Shown: piece after piece, positions 47,396 to 57,021 of the stretch | Numbering within the stretch: position 1 is the stretch's first letter | Layout of the letters: every line of letters starts with the position of its first letter | Made by a program: the position numbers and the translations under genes | The notes under the pieces: generated by a model | The model's database searches: none | What the model saw: only the letters and a program-made list of their open reading frames with translations | What the model was told of the DNA's origin: nothing | Assembly: GCF_018613575.1 (NCBI RefSeq) | Contig: NZ_JAGGPX010000011.1 | Span: 286,181-350,180, forward strand | DNA: 64,000 nucleotides | Reading direction: 5' to 3' | From: Planococcus sp. ISL-110 | Lineage (GTDB): Bacteria > Bacillota > Bacilli > Bacillales_A > Planococcaceae

Positions 47396-47974
47396 CTATT
47401 CCATTTCTTCAACTAATTGTTCCATCATAGGTAAATCCATTGGACCCACCACTTTATTTTGAATACGCCCTTTTGTATCGATCATATAGGAGGTTGGAAT
47501 CGACACCGTCTGATAAGTAGAGCCGACATCGCCCTCTTCATCCATCGGAATTGCAAACTCCAGTCCGAACTCCTCAACAAAATCCTCGATTTTCTCGAGT
47601 CCTTTATCTTCAGTCGTTAAGTTGACCGCCAGGATTACGACATTTTCATCTTCAGCCTGTTCTTCAAAATAGGTTTGCATATGCGGCATTTCCGCTCTAC
47701 AAGGCGGGCACCAAGTAGCCCAGAAATTCAGCAGCACTTTCTGCCCCTTATAATCCGATAGCTTCACTATTTCCCCCTCCAGTGTGGTCAACTGAAAATC
47801 GGGAGCCAGTTCGCCCTTTGCCAATCCTTCATCCGTCGGCAGAAAATCCACATCGCTGCCGAGAGCCATATTATCGAGCGCTTCAGTTTCCGCCATATTG
47901 TTCTGGACAACTCCTACTATGACGATTGCCACCATAACAGCTAACACCAATAAGCCGATTATCTTTTTAGGCAT
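47396..47974 (-). CDS. ResA-like membrane-anchored thiol-disulfide oxidoreductase
   Basis: A 192-residue extracytoplasmic thioredoxin with an N-terminal anchor helix (IIGLLVLAVMVAIVIVGVV). The TlpA/ResA domain begins GELAPDFQLTTLEGE and the active site is WATWCPPCRAEMPHM near residue 90. Such proteins reduce apocytochrome c or other secreted thiols. A c-type cytochrome gene (cccB) lies 4 kb away. Start: TGGAGTGAATAACTG then ATG. Confidence 0.85.
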   Translation of the reverse strand: MPKKIIGLLVLAVMVAIVIVGVVQNNMAETEALDNMALGSDVDFLPTDEGLAKGELAPDFQLTTLEGEIVKLSDYKGQKVLLNFWATWCPPCRAEMPHMQTYFEEQAEDENVVILAVNLTTEDKGLEKIEDFVEEFGLEFAIPMDEEGDVGSTYQTVSIPTSYMIDTKGRIQNKVVGPMDLPMMEQLVEEME

Positions 47975-48074
47975 CAGTTATTCACTCCATTCAACTTTCA
48001 TCATACGATAAATAGGGCAGCTTGTTCCACTAAGTTCATTAAAATATGTGACAGAATGACAGGAATCTAAAAAA

Positions 48075-48097
48075 CAGCCGGCACAAGAGTGCCAGCT
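48075..48097 (-). terminator. Terminator of the M23 hydrolase gene
   Basis: On the minus strand CAGCTGGCAC pairs with GTGCCGGCTG, followed by TTTTTT. The 47975-48074 interval holds no gene. Confidence 0.88.
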
Positions 48098-48107
48098 GGT
48101 CCTGATC

Positions 48108-49577
48108 TTATAATGAAATATAGCTTGCTGGATTGACTGCGTTTGTCCGTCCACCGTTCCAAGGTCCAACATGGATTTCGAAATGCAGGTGGTCGCCGAA
48201 CGAACGTCCGGTATTCCCCATTCCACCTATGTTTTGTCCCTGTGATACCTGTTGGCCGACTGACACACCAATCGAATTCAGATGCGCGTAAACCGTCGCA
48301 TGCGTTTGCCCATTGATTGAATGGGTGATGATAACTACGTTGCCATAGCCGCCCATTGAACCGGCATAGGATACGAATCCGTTTGCCGCAGCTATAATAG
48401 CAGTGCCTTTACTGTTGGCAATATCTACGCCCTGATGGAATTCTGGTCCAGAACCGATATCGCGCCAGCCGAACTTAGAAGTAAAACGGCCTGCAGTCGG
48501 GCGGATAAACCCAGAACTTGCATTTACTGAAACAGCTGGTTCAGGTGCATTGTATGCTGGAGCTGGAGCGCTTGGTGTGTTCGATGCAGCAGGAGCACTT
48601 GGAGCTTCGGACTTGCTGGCTGCTTTTTCGGCCGCTGCACGTTCAGCTGCTGCTTTTTCAGCTGCTGCGTTGTCTGATGCCGCTTTTTTGGCTGCTGCTT
48701 GCTCAGCTGCTGCACGTTCGGCTGCAGCCTTTTCAGCTGCTGCGCGTTCGGCTGCTAATTTGCGTAAGCGTTCTTCTTCAGCTTTTCTAGCCAGTTCTGC
48801 GAGGCGGGCCTGTTCGTTGACAATTTTCGTCTCCAATTCCACACTCACATTAATCGTTTCTTCACGTTGTTGGACAAGTGTAGTTTTTTCATTTGCCAAA
48901 CGATCCTGCTCAACTTTAAGATCCTTTACGTGATCTGCTTGCTGCGCTTTCTGCCCATCCAATGATTCCTTAAGATTAACAAGTTCTGCGCGGCGGTCTT
49001 CCTGTTCAGCAAGCTTTGTTTCAACTTGCGCTTGCTGTTCGCCTAACAACTTCTTATCTTCTGCCTGTTCTTTCATAATTTCACGATCAGCGTCGATCAA
49101 AGTATTCACTGCCGAGAAACGGTCAATGAAATCAACAAAACTATTGGCACCCAGTAGTACGTCTATGTAATCCGCAGAGCCTCCGCTTAGTTGGATGGCT
49201 CGTGCGCGTTCCTGAAGCAACTCTGTTCGCTCAGCAATTTTTCTTTCCAGTCCTTCAATAGATTTTTTCAGTTCATCAATTCCAACCATTGTTTGATCGA
49301 TTTCACCTTGAACTCCATTAATTCTCGACTGGGTTTCCTGCATTTGGTTGTCCAGCTCCTGGATTTTAGCCATAATGCTTTCCAGTGTGGATTGGTTTTG
49401 ATCTATTTCAGTGGATTTTTCACTGATACCTGAATTCAATTCAGTTTGTTTTTCTTCCACTTTTTGCTGCTCTTGCTGCAATTCACTTAATGTATCTGCG
49501 TTTGTTGTCGGAATCAACAACGTCAACGCCAATACAGATGAAACACCAGTCAACAACCATTTCGACTTCGGGTTCAA
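48108..49577 (-). CDS. Secreted murein hydrolase (coiled coil + M23), likely FtsEX-linked
   Basis: A 489-residue secreted peptidoglycan endopeptidase of the EnvC/CwlO-PcsB architecture. It has a signal peptide (cleavage after TTNA) and a long coiled coil (about 30-240). An Ala-Glu-Lys repeat linker (about 260-330) is followed by a Pro/Ala spacer and a C-terminal M23 LytM domain. The zinc motifs are complete: HQGVD, and HLHFEIH. TTG start after AAAGGGG. It lies just downstream of ftsEX on the same strand, where B. subtilis has ctpB. FtsEX is known to activate coiled-coil murein hydrolases, so this is a good candidate partner (inference). Confidence 0.9.
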   Translation of the reverse strand: MNPKSKWLLTGVSSVLALTLLIPTTNADTLSELQQEQQKVEEKQTELNSGISEKSTEIDQNQSTLESIMAKIQELDNQMQETQSRINGVQGEIDQTMVGIDELKKSIEGLERKIAERTELLQERARAIQLSGGSADYIDVLLGANSFVDFIDRFSAVNTLIDADREIMKEQAEDKKLLGEQQAQVETKLAEQEDRRAELVNLKESLDGQKAQQADHVKDLKVEQDRLANEKTTLVQQREETINVSVELETKIVNEQARLAELARKAEEERLRKLAAERAAAEKAAAERAAAEQAAAKKAASDNAAAEKAAAERAAAEKAASKSEAPSAPAASNTPSAPAPAYNAPEPAVSVNASSGFIRPTAGRFTSKFGWRDIGSGPEFHQGVDIANSKGTAIIAAANGFVSYAGSMGGYGNVVIITHSINGQTHATVYAHLNSIGVSVGQQVSQGQNIGGMGNTGRSFGDHLHFEIHVGPWNGGRTNAVNPASYISL

Positions 49578-49694
49578 GTTCGTGTTCCCCTTTCGGCTTA
49601 CGTTCTTTTCTATCTGTCTTTGTTTTCTCTATTTCATCTAACAAACGGCCTGAAGCCTCTATTAGAGTATCTTCAGACCGTCAATAAACTTAAT

Positions 49695-50579
49695 TTACAC
49701 ACGCAAAAATTTTCTGATTGACATAAAGCTTCCCCAGATCCCGATAAACACGCCCATCATTAGAATCAAGGCACTTACCTGGTAAATGAACGGAGTGAAT
49801 TCCAGCAGTTGGAACAGCTCTCCAGTCAAACGGGGTTGAGCAAATTCGGTTACCTTGCTGTAGAGCAATGCTACGAGGCCAATCGGGACGATTGATCCCA
49901 ATATTCCAAGCCACATGCCTTCCAGGATAAACGGAATACGGACAAACCAATTGGTCGCGCCCACTAATTTCATGATTTCAATTTCACGGCGTCTTGCGAC
50001 AATGGTGATGCGAATCGTGTTTGAAATCAGGAACATAGCAGTAAACAACAAGGCCAGGATTAAGACCAGTCCAACATTTCTTCCGGCATTCAAGAAATCA
50101 AAAAGCTTCTGTATTTTGCCTTCACCATATTCAACTTTTTGTATATTTTCTAAAGCCGCAATATCTGTGGCTACTTTTTCGGTTTGTTGAGGGTCAACTG
50201 CTTTTACATAAAAAACATCGAACAAGGGATTGCTTTGTTCGAATAACCTAAACTCTTCCCCAAGATCGAGGACCAGATCAGTCAATTCTTCTTCTTTGGT
50301 AGAGAAATCGGTCGATTCGACTCCAGGCATATCACTGATCTGAGATTCCAGATTCTGAACTATTTCTTCTTCAGCGCCCAATGAAATGAATACTTTCATT
50401 TCAACATCGTTTTCGAGATCATCTGCCACTTTATTGAGGTTCATCATGATCAGAACGAATACTCCGACCAACAATAACGTTACTGTTACAGCACTTACAG
50501 ATGCAAATGTCATCCAGCTATTTCGTCCAATACTCTTAAAACTTTCCCTAAAATGGCGTACCATAGTTCTAGCCTTCAT
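49695..50579 (-). CDS. ftsX: Cell-division ABC-type membrane protein FtsX
   Basis: Transmembrane part of the FtsEX complex, which controls peptidoglycan hydrolases. From the ATG at 50579 (GGAGGTG upstream, inside the last codons of ftsE) it has 294 residues. HFRESFKSIGRNSWMTFASVSAV leads into helix 1 (segments HFRESFKSI and GRNSWMTFAS). An extracytoplasmic domain of about 110 residues and the MacB-type TM2-4 module with RRREIEIMKLVGATNWFVRIPF follow (key part EIMKLVGAT). Confidence 0.96.
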   Translation of the reverse strand: MKARTMVRHFRESFKSIGRNSWMTFASVSAVTVTLLLVGVFVLIMMNLNKVADDLENDVEMKVFISLGAEEEIVQNLESQISDMPGVESTDFSTKEEELTDLVLDLGEEFRLFEQSNPLFDVFYVKAVDPQQTEKVATDIAALENIQKVEYGEGKIQKLFDFLNAGRNVGLVLILALLFTAMFLISNTIRITIVARRREIEIMKLVGATNWFVRIPFILEGMWLGILGSIVPIGLVALLYSKVTEFAQPRLTGELFQLLEFTPFIYQVSALILMMGVFIGIWGSFMSIRKFLRV

Positions 50580-51255
50580 AGCCGTAGTCACCTCCAGCCA
50601 CATCGCGGACAATTAATCCGCCTTCTATTGCGATTACGCGATGTCTCCGCGTATTAACGATTTGTTGATTGTGTGTAGCCATGATGACTGTCGTGCCCGC
50701 TTTATTGATGCGTTCAAACAAATTCATGATATCCCATGCTGTTTCAGGGTCCAGATTTCCGGTTGGCTCATCTGCAATCATCACTTTTGGCATGTTGACG
50801 ATAGACCGCGCAATGGACACGCGTTGTTGTTCTCCACCGGATAATTCTGTCGGAAACATTTTTGCCTTGTGTTTTAGTCCGACTAAATCCAGCACCTCCA
50901 TGACACGTTTTTTGATGTCAGCAGGCTTTTCTTCGATTACTTCAAGAGCAAATGCCACATTTTCATAGACATTCAGCTTTGTCAGCAATTTGAAATCCTG
51001 AAACACCACACCGATCTGACGGCGCAGCATCGGAACTTTTCTGTTCTTTAATGTAGCTATATCAATATCGTCGACGAACATTTGACCAGAGGACGGCCGT
51101 TCTTCGCGATACATCATTTTGATGAATGTCGATTTTCCCGCACCACTTGGACCTACGATATATATGAATTCCCCTTGTTCGATTTCAACGTTGAGACCGT
51201 TCAAAGCGACAATTCCATTCGGATATTTTTTGTAGACGTTCTTCATTTGAATCAT
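50569..51255 (-). CDS. ftsE: Cell-division ATP-binding protein FtsE
   Basis: ATPase of FtsEX, 228 residues. Walker A GPSGAGKST, QDFKLL in the Q-loop region, signature LSGGEQQR, Walker B MIADEPTGNLD and ATHNQQI. The ATG at 51255 follows AGGTGGG, and begins IQMKNVYKKYPNG as in other FtsE proteins; the upstream open frame is not conserved in type. The stop overlaps ftsX by 11 bases. Confidence 0.96.
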   Translation of the reverse strand: MIQMKNVYKKYPNGIVALNGLNVEIEQGEFIYIVGPSGAGKSTFIKMMYREERPSSGQMFVDDIDIATLKNRKVPMLRRQIGVVFQDFKLLTKLNVYENVAFALEVIEEKPADIKKRVMEVLDLVGLKHKAKMFPTELSGGEQQRVSIARSIVNMPKVMIADEPTGNLDPETAWDIMNLFERINKAGTTVIMATHNQQIVNTRRHRVIAIEGGLIVRDVAGGDYGYEG

Positions 51256-51322
51256 TTTTATTACCCACCTATTATTAATTGGCTTGCGCCAAATTATTTC
51301 CTTGGAATTTTGCGGCAAACTC

Positions 51323-51331
51323 ATTATAACA
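51323..51331 (-). promoter_or_regulatory. Extended -10 element upstream of ftsEX
   Basis: TGTTATAAT on the minus strand (TGnTATAAT form), about 70 bases before ftsE, without a good -35. The surrounding 51256-51500 stretch is AT-rich and holds no other gene. Confidence 0.45.
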
Positions 51332-51500
51332 CCTCAAACATATATTTTTATTACATTTCTGTATCATTTGAAATTCAATCTGAATAGTCTGAACTATAAA
51401 ATAATATAAAATCATAGATATAAATCTATTATTAAAACTCCATATTATCCCTTTAAGACAATAAAAAAGTATTAATATAACCTATAAAAAGCCAAAAAAA

Positions 51501-51526
51501 ATAAACCTGCTTATTAGCAGGTTTAT
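51501..51526 (-). terminator. Terminator of cccB
   Basis: ATAAACCTGC / GCAGGTTTAT with a 6-base loop and TTTTTTTTGGC on the minus strand; the stem includes the cccB stop. Confidence 0.92.
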
Positions 51527-51888
51527 TTCATGTTCGCCAAATACTCCGCAACAGCATCTGCTTCTTCACCTTCGATAATATTAGCTGGCATTGCACCTTG
51601 ACCATTTACGATGATGGAAAGAATCTCTTCTTGTGACAAGCGAGATCCCACATCATTCAAAGCTGGAAAATTGCCTGCGCCTTCCAGGTTTTCACCATGA
51701 CAGGAGATGCAATTTTGTTGAACTACTTGCTCAGCATCGATTGATGCCGTTTCTTCCCCGCCATTATCAGCAGGAGTTTCTTCAGGAGTTTCTTCAGGAG
51801 TTTCTTCAGGTTCTGTTGTTTCTTCGCCGCCGCAAGCACCAAGTATAAGTGTCGCACCGAATAGCATCGCCATCAATTGCTTTTTCAT
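51523..51888 (-). CDS. cccB: Membrane-anchored cytochrome c-551 (CccB-like)
   Basis: A small c-type cytochrome lipoprotein of 121 residues. A lipobox LILGAC is followed by an acidic linker with three ETPEETPEETP repeats. The haem-binding CISCH stands near residue 60 and the Met ligand probably lies in QGAMPANI. It carries electrons on the outer face of the membrane to terminal oxidase. ATG at 51888 follows GAGGAGG. The linker repeat is also visible as a tandem TTCTTCAGGAG DNA repeat (about 51771-51812), a likely site of length variation. The neighbours ftsE and yvjA match B. subtilis. Confidence 0.93.
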   Translation of the reverse strand: MKKQLMAMLFGATLILGACGGEETTEPEETPEETPEETPADNGGEETASIDAEQVVQQNCISCHGENLEGAGNFPALNDVGSRLSQEEILSIIVNGQGAMPANIIEGEEADAVAEYLANMK

Positions 51889-51938
51889 TTGCCGACCTCC
51901 TCTGATGAATTGTTCCATCTTATTAGAGTATACCAAAC

Positions 51939-52811
51939 TTATGGCCTTTTAAAACCCTCGCCCAAAACTTCTGATGCATCTGAAACAATAACAAAGGCGG
52001 AAGGGTCGATAAACTTGACCAATTGTTTCAGCTTTGTGAACTCCGTTTGAGGAATGACTACCATCAGCAACGGTTTTTCTGTTCCCGAATAGCCACCGGT
52101 GGCTGTCAATTCTGTCACGCCGCGGTCAACTTCTTCGTAAATGGCATCGCGGATTTCCATTTGTTTGGTCGTGATGATGTAGACCAACTTCGATTGGCCG
52201 AATCCCACTTGCACGAGATCGATGGTTTTCGTTGTCACGTAGAGGCCGATCAATGCATAAAGCCCTTTTTCAATGTCAAAAACCAATGCTGCCGCAAGTA
52301 CGATAAAGCCATCAATCATTGCAACACTTGTACCAAGTGTCAGGCCTGTGTATTTTGTGATGATCTGTGCCGCGAGATCGGTTCCGCCGGTGGATGCTTT
52401 GCCCCGAAAAACGATGCCGAGTCCAAGTCCGACCATAATTCCACCAAATAAAGCGCCAAGCAATGGATCTTGTGTCCAAGGCTCCCATGATTCTGTCAAA
52501 AATACGACTAAAGGAAGGAATGCTGTTCCTACAGCGGTCTTAATGCCAAAGTTCTTTCCTAACAAAATCAGTCCTGCAATGAATAAAGGGATGTTGAAAG
52601 CCCATTGAACAAATGCCGGCTTCCACTCAAACAAGCCCTTCAATATGGTACTGATGCCGCTCACACCGCCTGAAGCCACTTCGTTCGGCAATAAAAAAAC
52701 GTTAAAGGAAATGGCCACAATCGCTGATCCGATAATAACGCTGGCATAGTCTAAAAACAAATTCAGCAGAGGGTGTGGATCTTTGCGGATACGTCGATTC
52801 TTTTTAGTCAT
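51939..52811 (-). CDS. yvjA: YitT/DUF2179 family membrane protein (YvjA-like)
   Basis: A 290-residue protein with five to six helices (YitT_membrane part, FNVFLLPNEVASGGVSGIS at the start) and a C-terminal DUF2179 domain. That domain has YIITTKQMEIRDAIYEEVDRGVTELTATGGYSG-type sequence (key GVTELTATGGYSG). Function unknown. It lies between cccB and prfB as in B. subtilis yvjA. AGAGGAAGAG precedes the ATG. Confidence 0.88.
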   Translation of the reverse strand: MTKKNRRIRKDPHPLLNLFLDYASVIIGSAIVAISFNVFLLPNEVASGGVSGISTILKGLFEWKPAFVQWAFNIPLFIAGLILLGKNFGIKTAVGTAFLPLVVFLTESWEPWTQDPLLGALFGGIMVGLGLGIVFRGKASTGGTDLAAQIITKYTGLTLGTSVAMIDGFIVLAAALVFDIEKGLYALIGLYVTTKTIDLVQVGFGQSKLVYIITTKQMEIRDAIYEEVDRGVTELTATGGYSGTEKPLLMVVIPQTEFTKLKQLVKFIDPSAFVIVSDASEVLGEGFKRP

Positions 52812-52932
52812 CTGTTTCTCTTCCTCTTCTCTACTTGTGTTCGGTTAAACCCTGTCAGAGTATATCAAACACGCAGGTCTTTGTGAACTTCATCCGGATG
52901 AAGCAAACCTTCAAAAATCAAGAAGACATAAA

Positions 52933-52968
52933 AAAAAGTCCGAAAGCAAATCTGCTTTCGGACTTTTT
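52933..52968 (-). terminator. Terminator of prfB
   Basis: A 16-bp stem AAAAAGTCCGAAAGCA / TGCTTTCGGACTTTTT with a 4-base loop and a T run. Confidence 0.95.
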
Positions 52969-53011
52969 ATTCAAAACTAAAAAACGGAAAACCAACAGTT
53001 TTATTGCTTTG

Positions 53012-54116
53012 TTACTCCATTTTTGAGCGCAGCAGAGAGTTGATGAAGCCATCAATATCGCCGTCCATGACAGCACCTAAGTTGCCTGTTTCGAAGTTGG
53101 TGCGATGATCTTTGACCATTGAATACGGATGGAATACATAGGAGCGAATTTGGCTTCCCCATCCGATTTCCTTTTGTTCTCCGCGAATTTCAAGAAGACG
53201 TGCTTCTTCCTCTTCAATTTTCAGTGCATACAATTTCGCTTTCAGCATCTGCATCGCTTTTTCACGGTTTTTAATCTGTGACCGTTCCTGTTGGCATGTC
53301 ACGACAGCCCCCGTTGGAAGGTGGGTAATACGAACAGCGGAATCTGTCGTATTGATGTGCTGCCCACCCGCTCCACTTGCACGGTATGTGTCGACTTTCA
53401 AATCTTCCGTACGGATATTAATTTCAATTTCACCTGTGAATTCCGGCATGACTTCGCAGGAAACAAACGAAGTATGGCGGCGTCCAGATGCATCAAAAGG
53501 TGAAATCCGCACTAAACGGTGGACACCTTTTTCGGCTTTCAGATAGCCATATGCATTATGTCCACGAATTCCAAGGGTAACAGACTTAACTCCTGCTTCG
53601 TCGCCTGACAGATAGTCCAAGGTTTCGACTTTAAAGCCGCGTTTTTCTGCCCATCGCGTATACATGCGCAACAGCATTGAACACCAATCCTGAGATTCTG
53701 TTCCGCCTGCACCAGGATGCAATTCCAAAATGGCATTATTTTTATCGTAAGGCTCACTAAGCAGCATAGTCAATTCATAATCTGCCAGCTTGGAAATGAA
53801 TTGCTTCATATCCTTATCGACGTCTTCATGCAGATCATGATCGTCTTCTTCTCTTAGAAGCTCCAACGACATTTCCATGTTTTCCTGTATTTCCATGAAA
53901 CCGTAGTAAGTATTGACGATCTCCTTCAATACGTTCAATTCCGAAATGACCGTTTGCGCGGATTCCTGGTTATTCCAAAAATCGGGGTCCAGCATCATTT
54001 CGTCTAATTCCTCTATGCGGGATTCTTTGTTCTCTAAGTCAAAGAGACCCCCTAAAGTCCGCCAATTTACTGGCTGATTTGTCGAGCTCGTTACGGATGT
54101 CTGCTAATTCCATCAT
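53012..54116 (-). CDS. prfB: Peptide chain release factor 2, with programmed +1 frameshift
   Basis: RF2 ends translation at UGA and UAA. The gene is read in two frames: a first part of 24 or 25 codons ([24 protein letters not shown]) from 54113 or 54116 to an in-frame TGA at 54039-54041, then +1 into the long frame that ends at 53012. Joined, the protein has about 366 residues, the normal length. The recognition motif SPF ([14 protein letters not shown]) and the catalytic GGQ ([13 protein letters not shown]) are present. GAGGAGG precedes the tandem ATGs. The gene follows secA as in B. subtilis and most Bacillales. Confidence 0.97.
54036..54055 (-). promoter_or_regulatory. RF2 autoregulatory +1 frameshift site
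   Basis: On the minus strand AGGGGG acts as an internal Shine-Dalgarno, then TCT CTT TGA C: slippery CUU followed by UGA and C. Low RF2 slows UGA reading and allows the shift. This is the canonical arrangement. Confidence 0.95.
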
Positions 54117-54136
54117 ATGTTCCTCCTCAAAATAAC

Positions 54137-54160
54137 ACCGAAGAGCAAAAGCTCTTCGGT
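54137..54160 (-). terminator. Terminator-like hairpin between secA and prfB
   Basis: ACCGAAGAGC / GCTCTTCGGT with a 4-base loop, then GTTATTTT on the minus strand. It lies only 20 bases before the prfB ribosome binding site. Confidence 0.8.
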
Positions 54161-54174
54161 ATTTTCACACGTTC

Positions 54175-56691
54175 TTATGAAGCTGTTCCGTGGCAATTCT
54201 TGTATTTCTTGCCGCTGCCGCATGGGCAAAGATCGTTTCGTCCAACTTCCATTTCTTTGCGGACAGGCGCTTTTTTCCTTTTTGGAGCCGGTCCGTCTTC
54301 TTTCGGATTGACTGCCTGGCCTTTTGCAACTTCCTCACGCTCAAGGTTGTTGCGAATTTCAGCCTTCATCGAATATTTCGCTACATCTTCTTCAATGGCT
54401 TCGACCATTGCCTCGAACATTGCAAATCCTTCACTTTGGTATTCGCGCAGCGGATCACTTTGTCCATAAGCACGCAAGTGGATTCCTTGGCGAAGCTGAT
54501 CCATTGCATCAATATGGTCAATCCATTTTGTATCGATTGAACGGAGCAGAACAACTTTTTCGAATTCCCGCATCCGTTCAGGAGTCATTTCTATTTCTTT
54601 TTCATCATAACGCTTAGTCACTGCTTCTTTTATGAAAGCAGTAAGCTCTTCCTGGGATTTACCCTGAAGATCTGCCTCGGTCACTGTATCTTCCGGAAGC
54701 AGGTTCCCTGCAATCAATTCAGAAAGTGCTTTCAAGTGCCAGTCTTCCGGTTTTTCCTCAGCAGTATGTGTGTAGACCATGCGTTCAATTGAACTGTTGA
54801 TCATGTTTTCAACCAATGCACGCATGTTATCCGTTTCCAGGACTTCCATACGCTCTTTGTAAATGATTTCGCGCTGTTGGCGAAGAACATCATCGTATTG
54901 AAGCAGGCGTTTCCGAGCATCAAAGTTATTGCCTTCCACTCGTTTTTGCGCCGATTCCACAGAACGTGTCACCATTTTCGATTGCAGTGGCTGTGAATCG
55001 TCCATTCCCAATTTGCCCATCATAGCGCGCATGGAATCCGAACCGAAACGGCGCATCAAGTCATCTTCTAAAGACAGATAGAATTGCGTGACACCAGGAT
55101 CGCCTTGGCGTCCTGAACGTCCGCGCAGCTGGTTATCGATACGACGAGATTCGTGGCGCTCTGTCCCGATAACCGCTAGACCGCCTGCTTCGATAACGCC
55201 CTCACCGAGCTTGATGTCCGTTCCACGGCCTGCCATATTGGTAGCAATCGTAACAGAGCCTTTTTGGCCGGCATTCAAAATGATTTCCGCTTCGTGTGCG
55301 TGATTTTTCGCATTCAATACGGAATGCTTAATGCCTTTTTTCGAAAGGTATTCCGAAATGATTTCCGAAGTTTCAATAGCTACGGTCCCGACCAGCACCG
55401 GCTGGCCTTTGGCGTTGCGTTCCGCTATATCGTCCCCGACAGCCTTGTATTTGCCGGCAGTCGTGGAATAAATCAAATCAACATGGTCTTCACGGATAAT
55501 CGGTTTGTTCGTCGGTATCACAATTACATACATGTTGTAGATATTGCGGAATTCTTCTTCTTCCGTCTTGGCTGTACCTGTCATCCCCGACAACTTGTCA
55601 TACATCCGGAAAAAATTCTGGAAAGTAATGGTCGCCATCGTCATCGATTCATTTTGGATTTCCAAGCCTTCTTTGGCTTCAATCGCCTGATGCAACCCAT
55701 CAGAATAACGGCGGCCCTTCATTAAACGGCCTGTAAACTGATCGACAATGACAACTTCCTCTTCCTGCACAACATAATCCACATCTTTGTGCATCGTTAC
55801 GTATGCTTTCAATGATTGATTGATTGTGTGGTTCAGGCGAACATGGCTGATATCAAAAAGATTATCGATGCCGAAAGCTTTTTCGACTTTTTCGATGCCC
55901 TCTTCAGTCAAGACAACCCCTTTGGTCGTTTCATCATAGGTATAATCCGTATCTTTCGTCAACAGACGTGCGAATGCGTTGGACTGCTGATACAATTGAG
56001 CCGCTTTGGCCGCTTGCCCTGAAATAATTAGAGGCGTCCGGGCTTCATCGATCAGGATGGAATCGACTTCATCGATCACTGCATAATTCAATGGACGCTG
56101 GACCATATCTTCTTTATAAAGGACCATATTGTCCCGCAAATAATCAAAGCCCAGTTCATTATTGGTACTATACGTTACGTCAGCCTGATAAGCTGCCCGT
56201 TTTTCGTCTTTGGTCAAATTGTTCAAATTCAATCCGATAGACAATCCAAGCCATTCATACAACTCACCCATCTCCAAGGCATCACGGCTAGCCAAGTATT
56301 CATTGACCGTTACTACGTGAACTCCTTTTTTGCTGATGGCATTCAAGTAAACAGATAAAGTCGAGGTCAAAGTTTTACCTTCACCCGTCTTCATTTCTGA
56401 AATATTCCCTTCGTGAAGGGATACAGCTCCCATTATCTGTACACGGAATGGGTAGAGTCCAAGTACACGCTTTGATGCTTCACGGATTGTTGCGAAAGCT
56501 TCAGGCAGCAGATCGTTCAATGCCTCACCTTTGGCGTGGCGCTCTACAAATTCTTCTGTCTTCGCTTTTAATGCTTCATCCGTCAAAGCCCCAAAATCTG
56601 AAGCCAATGCTTCTACTCGATCTGCCACTTTTTCCAACCGTTTTAAATCCCGTTTATTCGGATCAAATACCTTATTCAATACTCCTAGCAT
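54175..56691 (-). CDS. secA: Protein translocase ATPase SecA
   Basis: Motor ATPase that pushes preproteins through SecYEG. From the ATG at 56691 it has 838 residues, the normal length. [21 protein letters not shown] starts it (key [13 protein letters not shown]). Walker A is MKTGEGKT near 103, followed by the preprotein cross-linking domain, [12 protein letters not shown] and [12 protein letters not shown]. The C-terminal zinc site is [13 protein letters not shown]. An upstream in-frame ATG exists but is not homologous. prfB follows as in B. subtilis. Confidence 0.98.
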   Translation of the reverse strand: MLGVLNKVFDPNKRDLKRLEKVADRVEALASDFGALTDEALKAKTEEFVERHAKGEALNDLLPEAFATIREASKRVLGLYPFRVQIMGAVSLHEGNISEMKTGEGKTLTSTLSVYLNAISKKGVHVVTVNEYLASRDALEMGELYEWLGLSIGLNLNNLTKDEKRAAYQADVTYSTNNELGFDYLRDNMVLYKEDMVQRPLNYAVIDEVDSILIDEARTPLIISGQAAKAAQLYQQSNAFARLLTKDTDYTYDETTKGVVLTEEGIEKVEKAFGIDNLFDISHVRLNHTINQSLKAYVTMHKDVDYVVQEEEVVIVDQFTGRLMKGRRYSDGLHQAIEAKEGLEIQNESMTMATITFQNFFRMYDKLSGMTGTAKTEEEEFRNIYNMYVIVIPTNKPIIREDHVDLIYSTTAGKYKAVGDDIAERNAKGQPVLVGTVAIETSEIISEYLSKKGIKHSVLNAKNHAHEAEIILNAGQKGSVTIATNMAGRGTDIKLGEGVIEAGGLAVIGTERHESRRIDNQLRGRSGRQGDPGVTQFYLSLEDDLMRRFGSDSMRAMMGKLGMDDSQPLQSKMVTRSVESAQKRVEGNNFDARKRLLQYDDVLRQQREIIYKERMEVLETDNMRALVENMINSSIERMVYTHTAEEKPEDWHLKALSELIAGNLLPEDTVTEADLQGKSQEELTAFIKEAVTKRYDEKEIEMTPERMREFEKVVLLRSIDTKWIDHIDAMDQLRQGIHLRAYGQSDPLREYQSEGFAMFEAMVEAIEEDVAKYSMKAEIRNNLEREEVAKGQAVNPKEDGPAPKRKKAPVRKEMEVGRNDLCPCGSGKKYKNCHGTAS

Positions 56692-57021
56692 AATTATACC
56701 GCTCCCTGCGTAAGTGTCCGCCGGCATCTGACACGCCGGATGATCGCTTTAGCTTTTATAGTGCCCTGTTAAGCGTTCGCGCTTAACGAACATATTTACC
56801 CAAATCATCATCAGTCAATTCAAAAAAAATCTCACTATTCATTTTAACACTGCGCAGAAAGGCGTGCAAATAATGATGATGCCTGTCCCCTAAGCAAAGG
56901 GCGCAAAACGGACCTTTCCAATGAATTCTTCATTAAAAGGATGCCAAACCAAAAGCCTCTCATTTAGAGAGGCTTTTGGTTTGGCTGTAGGGATTGATAA
57001 AACAGACACATTGTAGTTTTT
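56692..57021. other. secA leader and hpf 3' region
   Basis: The 330-base gap holds a GTTAAGCG-TTCG-CGCTTAAC hairpin at 56768-56787 upstream of secA. It also has the dispersed ATGCCTGTCCCC motif (56879-56890) and the hpf terminator. No gene is seen. The secA promoter should be within it but is not clear. Confidence 0.5.
56944..56984 (-). terminator. Hairpin terminator of hpf
   Basis: A perfect 18-bp stem, CCAAACCAAAAGCCTCTC with its complement, loop ATTTA. The T run on the distal side is short. Confidence 0.8.

Noticed and set aside
48550..48933. Ala-rich 127-codon frame antisense to the M23 hydrolase
   Set aside because: A shadow of the Ala-Glu-Lys repeat DNA.
54039..54041. In-frame TGA in prfB as a nonsense mutation
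   Set aside because: It is the conserved autoregulatory frameshift site of RF2 with the slippery CTT and internal Shine-Dalgarno.
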